From Caulobacter segnis (GTDB lineage: Bacteria > Pseudomonadota > Alphaproteobacteria > Caulobacterales > Caulobacteraceae): a stretch of 64,000 nucleotides of DNA. Location: the NCBI RefSeq assembly GCF_019931575.1, contig NZ_CP082923.1:3906001-3970000 (forward strand), given 5' to 3'. Below, one piece after another: positions 55,177-62,326 of this stretch. Each line of letters opens with the position of its first letter. Positions within the stretch are counted from its first letter, which is position 1. A program made the position numbers and the translations under genes. The notes under the pieces are model-generated. The model ran no database searches, was not told the origin of the DNA, and saw nothing but the letters and a program-made list of their open reading frames with translations.

Positions 55177-57561
55177 GTGGAGAATAAAGACGCCCCGAAC
55201 TTGGCCTCCGACGAGCACGGTCGAATCCATAGCCTGCTTAGCGCATGGCTGATCCCTCCGGTTCCGCCGCCGGCCTGGCGATGCGCGTTCGCCGCCCTGA
55301 TCGGGGTGGCGATGGCGGTCATGATGCGTGTCGCCCTCCTGGGCCTGCACGGCGGCGTGGGGGCCACCCAGCCGTTCTTCCCGGCGATCATGCTGGTCAC
55401 CCTCTACGCGGGCTGGCGCTGGGGCCTCGTGCCCGTGGCGGCCGGGGCGGCGTTCGGCTGGTGGCTGTGGGGCGGACGCGACCACGACCCCCTCACCGAG
55501 GACGAGCTGGCCACCATGGTCATCTTCCTGCTGTGCGCGATCATGGTGGTCGCGGCGGCGGAGGGCCTGCGCGGGGCGATGCGCAGCCTGGCCCGGGCCC
55601 GCGAGGAGCGCGCCGAAGCCGAGGCCCGCCTGCGGGTGACCCAAACCGCGGCGGGCGTCGGTCCCTGGGACTACGATATGCTGACCGGCGAGGTCTACAT
55701 GTCGATCCCGGCGCGCCGGGGCATGGGCGTGCCGGACGATGCGGTGATCCGCCTGGACGACATCCCCCGCTATATCCATCCCGACGACCGCGCCATGATC
55801 CGGGAGCACGTCCGGCGAGCCTTGAAGGATTTCGAGGACTATGAAGTCGAGTACCGCCTAGCCGACACCAGCCAGGGCGAGCGTTGGATCCACGGCCGTG
55901 GCGAAGTGGTCCGCGACGAGGACGGCAAGCCGATCCGCATGATCGGGCTGAACTTCGACGTCACCAACCGCCGCCGCTCCGAGGAGCAGGTGCGCGAGAG
56001 CGAGGCGCGGTTCCGGAACCTGGCCGACAGCGCCCCGGCCCTGATGTGGGTCTCGCGGCCCGGCGGCATCCGCGAGTTCGTCAACCGCGCCTATGTCGAG
56101 TTCGCGGGGCTGGACTACGACGGGGCCCTGACCCTGGACTGGCGCACGCGGCTGTTCCCCGAGGACCTGCCGGGCATCCTGAAGGCCCAGATCGCGGGCG
56201 AGGCCTCGCGCCGGCCGTTCAACCTGGAGGGCCGCTATCGCCGGGCCGACGGCGAGTGGCGCTGGCTGAAGTCGTTCTCGCAGCCGCGCTACGGCCCCGA
56301 CGGCGCCTTCCAGGGCTTCATCGGCATCGCCTTCGACACCACCGACACCAAGCAGGCCGAGGCCAAGCTGACCGGCGTCAACGAGCTGCTGGCCGACCGG
56401 GTCGAGGCCGCCGTGGCCGAGCGCGACGCGGCCCAGGCGGCCCTGCTGCAATCGCAGAAGCTGGAGGCGATCGGCCAGCTGACCGGCGGGGTGGCCCACG
56501 ACTTCAACAACCTGCTGACGGTGATCATCGGGGCCCTGGACGTGGTCGAGCGCCATCCCGACGACGCGGCCCGGCGCGAGAAGATGGTCGGGGCGGCCCT
56601 GGCGGCGGCCAAGCGCGGCGAGAAGCTGACCCAGCACCTGCTGGCCTTCGCCCGCCGCCAGCCGCTGAAGCCCGAGGTCTGTCGCGTCGACCGCCTGATC
56701 GCCGAATCCGAGGGCTTGCTGCGGCGGGCCCTGGGCGACGCCTACACCTTCCACCTGCGGCTGGGGGCCGGGGTGCGCTCGGCCCGCATCGACGCCGGCC
56801 AGTTCGAGGCGGCCCTGCTGAACCTGGTCGTCAACGCCCGCGACGCCACCCCGCCCGGCGGCGAGGTGACCATCGAGTCCCGCCCGATCACCATCGCCAA
56901 GAAGCAGGGCGAGCTGGAGCCCGGCAAGTATCTGCGCGTGGCCGTGCGCGACACCGGATCGGGCATGGACCCGGCGACGATCGCCCGCGCGGTCGAGCCG
57001 TTCTTCACCACCAAGGCGCCCGGCGAGGGCACGGGCCTGGGCCTGAGCCAGGTCTACGGCTTCGCGCGGCAGTCGGGCGGCTGGGTCGATATCGAGAGCA
57101 AGCTGGGCCAGGGCGCGACCGTGGCCCTGCTGCTGCCGGTCGTCGACGGCGACACCGCCATCCTGGCCGCGCCCAAGGTCGACCATGTCCAGGCCCAGGT
57201 CCCCTCGCGGGTGCTGCTAGTCGAGGACGATCCCCAGGTGGCCGAGCTGATCGACGCCATGCTGCACGACCTGGGTCACAGCGTCGTCCGGGCCGGCGGC
57301 GTCGACGAGGCCCTTTCGCGCCTGGAGCAGGACGTCGGCATCCAGCTGGTGCTCAGCGACGTGATCATGCCCGGCGGCAAGAGCGGCGTCGATCTGGCCG
57401 AACAGCTGGCCGAGACCCGGCCGGGCCTGCCGGTGGTGCTGTGCTCGGGCTACACCGGCGGCGACCAGGGCCGCGCGCGGGCGGGCGACTGGCCGTTCAT
57501 CAGCAAGCCGTTCTCGCTGGAGACCCTGGCGCAGGCCCTGGCCCGCGCGCGACCGCACTAG
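55177..57561 (+). CDS. hybrid PAS sensor histidine kinase with membrane sensor and receiver domain
   Basis: 794 residues from GTG 55177, chosen for GGGGA 6-7 bases before it. Four short membrane helices (about 28-110) form a DUF4118-like (KdpD-type) sensor. Two PAS_3 domains follow (about 135-240 and 265-375), then HisKA with phospho-acceptor His441 in GGVAHDFNNLL, ATPase motifs LVVNARDATPPGG, DTGSGMD and GEGTGLGLS, and a receiver domain (from about 680) with LLVEDDP, the phospho-Asp in LSDVIMPGG and Lys in FISKPFS. The fused receiver may accept the phosphate itself. Dps is divergent; a link to oxidative stress is only suggested. Confidence 0.92.
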   Translation: MENKDAPNLASDEHGRIHSLLSAWLIPPVPPPAWRCAFAALIGVAMAVMMRVALLGLHGGVGATQPFFPAIMLVTLYAGWRWGLVPVAAGAAFGWWLWGGRDHDPLTEDELATMVIFLLCAIMVVAAAEGLRGAMRSLARAREERAEAEARLRVTQTAAGVGPWDYDMLTGEVYMSIPARRGMGVPDDAVIRLDDIPRYIHPDDRAMIREHVRRALKDFEDYEVEYRLADTSQGERWIHGRGEVVRDEDGKPIRMIGLNFDVTNRRRSEEQVRESEARFRNLADSAPALMWVSRPGGIREFVNRAYVEFAGLDYDGALTLDWRTRLFPEDLPGILKAQIAGEASRRPFNLEGRYRRADGEWRWLKSFSQPRYGPDGAFQGFIGIAFDTTDTKQAEAKLTGVNELLADRVEAAVAERDAAQAALLQSQKLEAIGQLTGGVAHDFNNLLTVIIGALDVVERHPDDAARREKMVGAALAAAKRGEKLTQHLLAFARRQPLKPEVCRVDRLIAESEGLLRRALGDAYTFHLRLGAGVRSARIDAGQFEAALLNLVVNARDATPPGGEVTIESRPITIAKKQGELEPGKYLRVAVRDTGSGMDPATIARAVEPFFTTKAPGEGTGLGLSQVYGFARQSGGWVDIESKLGQGATVALLLPVVDGDTAILAAPKVDHVQAQVPSRVLLVEDDPQVAELIDAMLHDLGHSVVRAGGVDEALSRLEQDVGIQLVLSDVIMPGGKSGVDLAEQLAETRPGLPVVLCSGYTGGDQGRARAGDWPFISKPFSLETLAQALARARPH

Positions 57562-57576
57562 ACGGCTTGACTCATC

Positions 57577-57622
57577 CATAACCATACAGTTATGAAATAA
57601 CTCATAGCCCAACGGTTATGAG
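57577..57622. promoter_or_regulatory. two inverted repeats, operator candidates of the third ArsR regulator
   Basis: CATAAC (57577-57582) with GTTATG (57589-57594), and CTCATA (57601-57606) with TATGAG (57617-57622). The second repeat ends 6 bases before the ATG at 57628. The region is AT-rich, and the recurring GTTATGA half-site suggests two dimer sites of the ArsR protein. Confidence 0.5.
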
Positions 57623-57627
57623 TTTAC

Positions 57628-57951
57628 ATGCAAACCCCGCCCGACACTCTCTTCCGAACGCTCGCCGATCCGACCCGGCGCGCCCTGTTCGAGCGGCTGT
57701 GCCGCGACGGGGAGCAGACGGTCGGGGCCCTGACGGCCCAGGCCGGGGTCAGCCAGCCGGCGGTGTCCAAGCACCTGATCGTGCTGCGCGACGCCGGGCT
57801 GGTGCGCGACCGCCACGAGGGGCGCCAGACCCACTATTCCGCCCAGCCGGGCGCCCTGGCCCCACTGATCGACTGGACGCGCCAAATGGCTGGCTTCTGG
57901 GAAGCCCGCTTCGACGCGCTCGAGGACCTTTTGAAGAGGATGGACCAATGA
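57628..57951 (+). CDS. ArsR family regulator of an SRPBCC gene
   Basis: 107 residues: LFRTLADPTRRALFERLCRD, VGALTAQAGVSQPAVSKHLI and VLRDAGLVRDRHEGRQTHYS. The C-terminus (DWTRQMAGFWEARFDALEDL) marks the same subgroup as the regulator at 22250. The ATGA overlap with the SRPBCC gene makes an operon; a small membrane protein and two DUF1801 genes follow closely. Confidence 0.9.
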   Translation: MQTPPDTLFRTLADPTRRALFERLCRDGEQTVGALTAQAGVSQPAVSKHLIVLRDAGLVRDRHEGRQTHYSAQPGALAPLIDWTRQMAGFWEARFDALEDLLKRMDQ

Positions 57952-58397
57952 TCCAGAACATCCCTGGAGAGACCAAGACCGTCGTCGTCGAACGCGACAT
58001 CGCCCACCCGCCCGAGAAGCTGTGGCGAGCCCTGACCCAGCCGCATCTTATGGAGGCCTGGCTGATGCAGAACGACTTCAAGCCGGAGATCGGCCACCGC
58101 TTCAACCTGCGCGGCGAATGGGGCGGGGTGCTGGACTGCGAGGTGCTGACCCTCGAGCCGAACACGTCGCTGTCCTACAGCTGGAACTTCAAGCACGAGG
58201 ATCCGGCCTACGACCTGACCAGCGTCGTGACCTTCACCCTGACCCCAACGGCGACCGGCACGCGGCTGCGCATGGAACAGGCCGGCTTCCGTCCCGACCA
58301 GAAGCAGGCCTTCGGCGGCGCCCATGCCGGCTGGAAGGCGTTCCTCGACAAGCTGGACACCCTGCTGGCCCAGCAAGACGCGACCAAGGAGGCCTGA
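57948..58397 (+). CDS. SRPBCC (AHSA1-like) ligand-binding domain protein
   Basis: 149 residues with VVVERDIAHPPEKLWRALTQ followed by PHLMEAWLMQNDFKP, and the closing helix GAHAGWKAFLDKLDTLLAQ. Same family as the protein at 22588 but only moderately alike. It is coupled to its ArsR regulator. Confidence 0.88.
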   Translation: MIQNIPGETKTVVVERDIAHPPEKLWRALTQPHLMEAWLMQNDFKPEIGHRFNLRGEWGGVLDCEVLTLEPNTSLSYSWNFKHEDPAYDLTSVVTFTLTPTATGTRLRMEQAGFRPDQKQAFGGAHAGWKAFLDKLDTLLAQQDATKEA

Positions 58398-58401
58398 TCC
58401 G

Positions 58402-58605
58402 ATGAGCAAGCTGATGCGCCAGGTCCACCGCTGGCTGTCGATCGCCTTCACTGCCGGGGTGCTGGGCTACATCGCGGTGATGACCCAGGGCCAGCCGCCC
58501 TATTGGGTCGGCCTCTTCGCCCTGATCCCGCTGATCCTGCTGCTGGCCACGGGGCTGTATCTGTTCGTGCTGCCATACGCCTTGAAGGCGCGGCGGCAAG
58601 CCTAG
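58402..58605 (+). CDS. small two-helix membrane protein (67 residues)
   Basis: MSKLMRQVHRWLSIAFTAGV begins the first helix; the second is LFALIPLILLLATGLYLFV. It starts 5 bases after the SRPBCC gene, with AAGGAGG 14 bases before its ATG. It probably belongs to the ArsR-SRPBCC operon. Function unknown. Confidence 0.75.
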   Translation: MSKLMRQVHRWLSIAFTAGVLGYIAVMTQGQPPYWVGLFALIPLILLLATGLYLFVLPYALKARRQA

Positions 58606-58616
58606 GGGACCTCGCC

Positions 58617-59024
58617 ATGACCGACCCGACCCGGCTGTCCGGCGGCAATCCGCGGATCGCCAAGGGCGACGGGAACGCGCCCGTCCAGGCCTATATCGCC
58701 GCCATGCCGGACTGGACGCGCGCGGTCGGCGCCCGCGTGGACGCCCTGGTCGACGCCGCCGTCCCCGGCGTGCGCAAGGCGGTGAAGTGGAACTCGCCCT
58801 TCTACGGCGTCGAGGACAAGACCTGGTTCCTGAGCTTCCACGTCTTCGCCAAGTACGTGAAGCTGGCCTTCTTCAAGGGCGGTCAACTGGACCCGCTCCC
58901 GCCCGTCGCGTCCAAGCAGAAGGACGTGCGCTATGTCCATATCCACGAGGGCGACGTCCTGGACGAAGCCCGACTGTCCGACTGGATCGCCCAGGCCGCC
59001 CGCCTGCCCGGCGCCCGGATGTGA
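58617..59024 (+). CDS. DUF1801 family protein, copy 1
   Basis: 135 residues with the DUF1801 core VDAAVPGVRKAVKWNSPFYG, then KTWFLSFHVFAKYVKLAFFK. Function unknown; the fold is YdhG-like and often linked to ArsR/SRPBCC genes, as here. Confidence 0.85.
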   Translation: MTDPTRLSGGNPRIAKGDGNAPVQAYIAAMPDWTRAVGARVDALVDAAVPGVRKAVKWNSPFYGVEDKTWFLSFHVFAKYVKLAFFKGGQLDPLPPVASKQKDVRYVHIHEGDVLDEARLSDWIAQAARLPGARM

Positions 59025-59040
59025 CCGAAGGAAACGACCC

Positions 59041-59448
59041 ATGAGCAAGATGAAGCCCGCGCCGGAAGGCGTTCCCGTCTCGGACCTGATCGACAACGCC
59101 ATCGCCGAGCTGGGCGACTGGCGCGGCGAGATCCTGGCCCGCCTGCGCGCCCTAATCCTGGAGGCCGATCCCGACGTGGTCGAGGAGTGGAAGTGGGGCA
59201 AGCCGGTCTGGTCGCATGACGGCCTGATCTGCACCGGCGAGACCTACAAGGCCTACGTCAAGACGACGTTCGCGAAAGGCGCTGCGGTCCCCGACCCCAA
59301 GGGCCTGTTCAACTCCAGCCTGGACGGCAATGTCCGCCGGGCCATCGACTTCCGGCAAGGCGAGTCGATCGACGAGGCGGCCTTCAAGGCCCTGATCCGC
59401 GCCGCGGCGGCGGTCAACGCGGCGGGGAAGAAGAAAACCAAGGCCTGA
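59041..59448 (+). CDS. DUF1801 family protein, copy 2
   Basis: 135 residues: LIDNAIAELGDWRGEILARL, then PDVVEEWKWGKPVWSHDGLI and YKAYVKTTFAKGAAV. A basic tail (AAGKKKTKA) closes it. It follows copy 1 by 16 bases and has the same length but low identity, so the two are old paralogues rather than a recent duplication. Confidence 0.82.
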   Translation: MSKMKPAPEGVPVSDLIDNAIAELGDWRGEILARLRALILEADPDVVEEWKWGKPVWSHDGLICTGETYKAYVKTTFAKGAAVPDPKGLFNSSLDGNVRRAIDFRQGESIDEAAFKALIRAAAAVNAAGKKKTKA

Positions 59449-59648
59449 CGAGGCCGCCGGGCCGAGAGGCCCACGCCGCTAAATGCGCGCTCAGACGGAA
59501 CCGTCGCGGCGAAACGGCGGTTTTCCAAGTCTCCCCTGGAAAAAGCCAGATGGGGAGCGCACCGGCCTCGTCGTCTGTCGTGAGGCGGCGTGGCCGTGCC
59601 GGCCGTACGGTGGGGGCCGGCGGCCGGGAGCGTCCGCTCGGCCCCGGC

Positions 59649-59885
59649 TCAATCCTCGTCCGGCGCGCTCAGGTCGGCGGGGTCGAAGTCGTAGTCCAGC
59701 AGGTCGCCCGGCCGGCACCCCAGGGCCGCGCACAGCCGCGCCAGGGTGCGGAAACGGATGCCCTTCACCTTGCCCGAGCGGAACAGCGACAGCTGGGTCT
59801 CGCTGAGTCCGACCTCGGCCGCCAGGTCGCGGGCCTTGAGGCCTTTCGCGACGATCAGGGCGTCCAGGGTGACGCGAACGGGCAT
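59649..59885 (-). CDS. XRE-type helix-turn-helix regulator (YozG-like)
   Basis: 78 residues. The helix-turn-helix is LIVAKGLKARDLAAEVGLSE, then TQLSLFRSGKVKGIRFRTLA. The C-terminus is acidic. Its ATG shares one base with the stop of the DUF2975 gene (TGATG). This DUF2975/XRE pair is common in bacteria; the regulator probably controls the operon. Confidence 0.85.
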   Translation of the reverse strand: MPVRVTLDALIVAKGLKARDLAAEVGLSETQLSLFRSGKVKGIRFRTLARLCAALGCRPGDLLDYDFDPADLSAPDED

Positions 59886-60349
59886 CAGATCATCTCGTCG
59901 AGTTCGGCCTGCGCCGCCAGGGCCTGGTCCATCACCCGGCCCAGCAGGAACAGCGCGCCGCCGATCATCCCGAGGGTCATGCCGGCCACGTCGAACTGCA
60001 CATAGCCGCCCGCGCCGTCGCCGACCAGCCGCTTCAGGCCGCCGACCACGAACACGCTGATCACGCCGCCCACGCCCAGCGAGATCCCGACCCTGCGAAG
60101 GACCGAGGGCAGAGCCGCCTGGATCAGGCGCCCCTTGGCGATCTGGCCCATGGCCCGGCCGATCGACCAGACGCCGAACAGATAGCAGATCGCCGGCAGG
60201 CTCCAGATGACGCCCGCCAGCTTGTAACCGCGCGGAAGAACCAGCGGGAGAAGGACGATGATCGCGCCGACACCGCCCACCATGATCATCGCCATCCAGC
60301 GGAACTGCGCGCACACGCGGTGAAAATACTGGGTGTCGTTCGCGCCCAC
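59885..60349 (-). CDS. DUF2975 family four-helix membrane protein
   Basis: 154 residues with four helices (VGGVGAIIVLLPLVLP, VIWSLPAICYLFGVWSIGRA, VGISLGVGGVISVFVVGGL, MTLGMIGGALFLLGRVMDQA). The loop GQIAKGRLIQAALPSVLRRV is typical of DUF2975. Function unknown; coupled to the XRE gene. It is divergent from the ABC transporter operon. Confidence 0.85.
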   Translation of the reverse strand: MGANDTQYFHRVCAQFRWMAMIMVGGVGAIIVLLPLVLPRGYKLAGVIWSLPAICYLFGVWSIGRAMGQIAKGRLIQAALPSVLRRVGISLGVGGVISVFVVGGLKRLVGDGAGGYVQFDVAGMTLGMIGGALFLLGRVMDQALAAQAELDEMI

Positions 60350-60456
60350 GGCGGCCTCCGATCCTGTCTTGTCTTTAATCTTGACTTAAAGACGCGCTGC
60401 TCGCAACTTTATGTCTAACTTAAATTTCTCAGCCCTAGAGGACGAGCGTAGCGACC

Positions 60457-61398
60457 ATGCCCGCCGCCATAGAGACCGAAGGCCTGACCCGACGCTTCGA
60501 CGCTTTCCTGGCGGTCGACGGCGTGTCCATGACCGTGCCCGAACGGGCCGTGTACGGCTTCCTGGGCCGCAACGGCGCGGGCAAGACCACGACCCTGAAG
60601 ATGGTGCTAGGCCTGTTGCGGCCGACCGCGGGCGCGGTGCGGATCCACGGCCTCGACGTCGCCCGCGAGCGGATCGCCGCGGCGCGCAAGATCGGGGCGC
60701 TGCTGGAGGCGCACGGCTTCTACGCCAACCTGACCGGGGCCCAGAACCTGTCCCTGACCGCGACCCTGCTGGGCGTTCCCGCGACCGAGGTCGACCGGGT
60801 GCTGGAGGTCGTCGAGATGCGCGCCGACGCCGGCCGCCGGGTCGGCGGCTATTCCCTGGGCATGCGGCAGCGCCTGGGCCTGGCCCGGGCCATGCTGGGC
60901 GCGCCGCCGGTGCTGGTGCTGGACGAGCCGACCAACGGCCTCGACCCCGACGGCATCGCCGACATGCGCGGCTTCCTCAAGCGCCTGCCCGAGCGCGCCG
61001 GCGCGACGGTGCTGCTGTCCAGCCACCTCCTGGGCGAGATCGAGCAGATCGCCAGCCATGTCGGCGTCGTCAGCGACGGCCGGCTGGTGCTGGAGGGCGA
61101 GCTGTCGCGGCTGAAGGCGGGGCTGGCGCCGGAGATTCTGCTGCGCACCGACGACGACCAGCGGGCGGCCGGCCTGCTGGCCCAGCACGCCCCCGCGCCG
61201 GTCGCGACCGAGGCCGGACTGGTGGTGGCGCTGCGCCCCGGCGCGGACCCCGACCAGGCGACGGCGGCGCTGAACCGCGCGCTGGTCCAGGCAGGCTTCG
61301 CGGTCTTCGCCATCGGCCCCCGCGCCCGCTCGCTCGAGGACATCTACCGCCAGGTCACGGTGTCCGATCAACGCCAGCCCCAGATCGAGGCCGCCTGA
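60457..61398 (+). CDS. ABC transporter ATP-binding protein
   Basis: 313 residues. Walker A GRNGAGKTT (38-46), Q-loop region LLEAHGFYANLTGAQNL, signature YSLGMRQRL, Walker B VLVLDEPTNGLD and the H-loop LLSSHLL are complete. The C-terminal extension of about 90 residues is that of exporters such as the CcmA/YxlF group. It shares the TGATG overlap with the permease gene and so forms a two-gene exporter (possibly for a peptide, lantibiotic-like or lipid substrate). Confidence 0.93.
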   Translation: MPAAIETEGLTRRFDAFLAVDGVSMTVPERAVYGFLGRNGAGKTTTLKMVLGLLRPTAGAVRIHGLDVARERIAAARKIGALLEAHGFYANLTGAQNLSLTATLLGVPATEVDRVLEVVEMRADAGRRVGGYSLGMRQRLGLARAMLGAPPVLVLDEPTNGLDPDGIADMRGFLKRLPERAGATVLLSSHLLGEIEQIASHVGVVSDGRLVLEGELSRLKAGLAPEILLRTDDDQRAAGLLAQHAPAPVATEAGLVVALRPGADPDQATAALNRALVQAGFAVFAIGPRARSLEDIYRQVTVSDQRQPQIEAA

Positions 61399-62123
61399 TG
61401 CTCGCCGTCCTGTCCGTCGAACTGCGCAAGCTGAGCCGCTCATTGGCGCCCGTCCTGGTCCTGGCCGGGCCGGGGCTGGTCGCCCTCCTGACCTTCTTCA
61501 TCGTGCTGAACGGCCGGCGCGCCACGCCGTGGGACCGGCTGATGGAAGGCGTCAGCGGCGTCTGGGCCGTCTTCCTGCTGCCGATGAGCGTGACCGCCCT
61601 GACCGCCCTCGTGGCGCAGATCGAGCATGGCCCGCGCGCCTGGGACCACCTGCGGGCCCTGCCCGTTCCCCGCTGGCGGCTCTACGCCGCCAAGGCGATC
61701 TGCGCGGTCGCCCTGGTCGTGATCATGACCGGCCTGACCCTGCTGCTGGGCTGGGCCTCGGCCGCGGCGGCCATCGCGCTGAAGCCCGCCGTCGCCCCGC
61801 CGGCCGCGCTCGACCTGTCCAAGCTGCTGCTGATCAACGGCAAAGTCGTGATCGCCGCCCTGCTGCTGATCGCTATCCAGCTGTGGACCGCCCTGCGCTT
61901 CTCCAGCTTCGTACCGGCCCTGGCCCTGGGCATCGGCGGGACGTTCTTCTCGGTCATGGCGACCCGGGCCAGGGCCGGGGTGTTCTCGCCCTGGCAGATG
62001 CCGTTCAACATGTTCTCGCCCGAGGCCTGGCGCGTCGACACGGCCCTGGCCCTGGGCGGCGGCCTGGGCGTCCTGGCCCTGGTCGCGGTCGTCCTGCACC
62101 TGGCCCGGCGCGAGGTGCTGTAG
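61398..62123 (+). CDS. ABC-2 type permease subunit
   Basis: 241 residues with six helices (for example LVLAGPGLVALLTFFIV, VFLLPMSVTALTALVAQIEH, AICAVALVVIMTGLTLLLGW). WDHLRALPVPRWRLYAAKAI is the characteristic cytosolic coupling element of this group. It pairs with the ATP-binding protein through the TGATG overlap. Confidence 0.88.
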   Translation: MLAVLSVELRKLSRSLAPVLVLAGPGLVALLTFFIVLNGRRATPWDRLMEGVSGVWAVFLLPMSVTALTALVAQIEHGPRAWDHLRALPVPRWRLYAAKAICAVALVVIMTGLTLLLGWASAAAAIALKPAVAPPAALDLSKLLLINGKVVIAALLLIAIQLWTALRFSSFVPALALGIGGTFFSVMATRARAGVFSPWQMPFNMFSPEAWRVDTALALGGGLGVLALVAVVLHLARREVL

Positions 62124-62131
62124 GGTCTGCC

Positions 62132-62165
62132 GCGCGACCTGAGGCGCGGCCGCCACAGGTCGCGC
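62132..62165. terminator. strong hairpin after the ABC operon, possible terminator
   Basis: GCGCGACCTG (62132-62141) pairs perfectly with CAGGTCGCGC (62156-62165). No T-run follows, so it may act with Rho or protect the 3' end. Confidence 0.4.
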
Positions 62166-62195
62166 CCTTCCCGCTTCAAGTAAGTAAAAGTTTCA

Positions 62196-62224
62196 CTGAA
62201 CCGACATCGAAGCCGCCTATAGCG
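62196..62224 (+). promoter_or_regulatory. candidate sigma-73 promoter of the TonB-dependent receptor
   Basis: CTGAACC (62196-62202), 13 bases, then GCCTATAGC (62216-62224), near the Caulobacter housekeeping form TTGACNN with GCTATANC. The start would be near 62230, leaving a leader of about 95 bases with two hairpins (CCGGG 62245-62249 with CCCGG 62260-62264; CGGCCG 62294-62299 with CGGCCG 62304-62309). Confidence 0.4.
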
Positions 62225-62326
62225 CGGACACGCGTGGGGGAGCGCCGGGACGAATCACGCCCGGCCCGCCAAGCCCCTGGCGCTTCACGAAGACGGCCGC
62301 CAACGGCCGCGATGAAAGGTTCTCTC

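Noticed and set aside
59521..59543. TTTTCCA..TGGAAAA inverted repeat after the DUF1801 genes
   Set aside because: Short AT arms with a nine-base loop and no T-run; too weak to call a terminator or operator.
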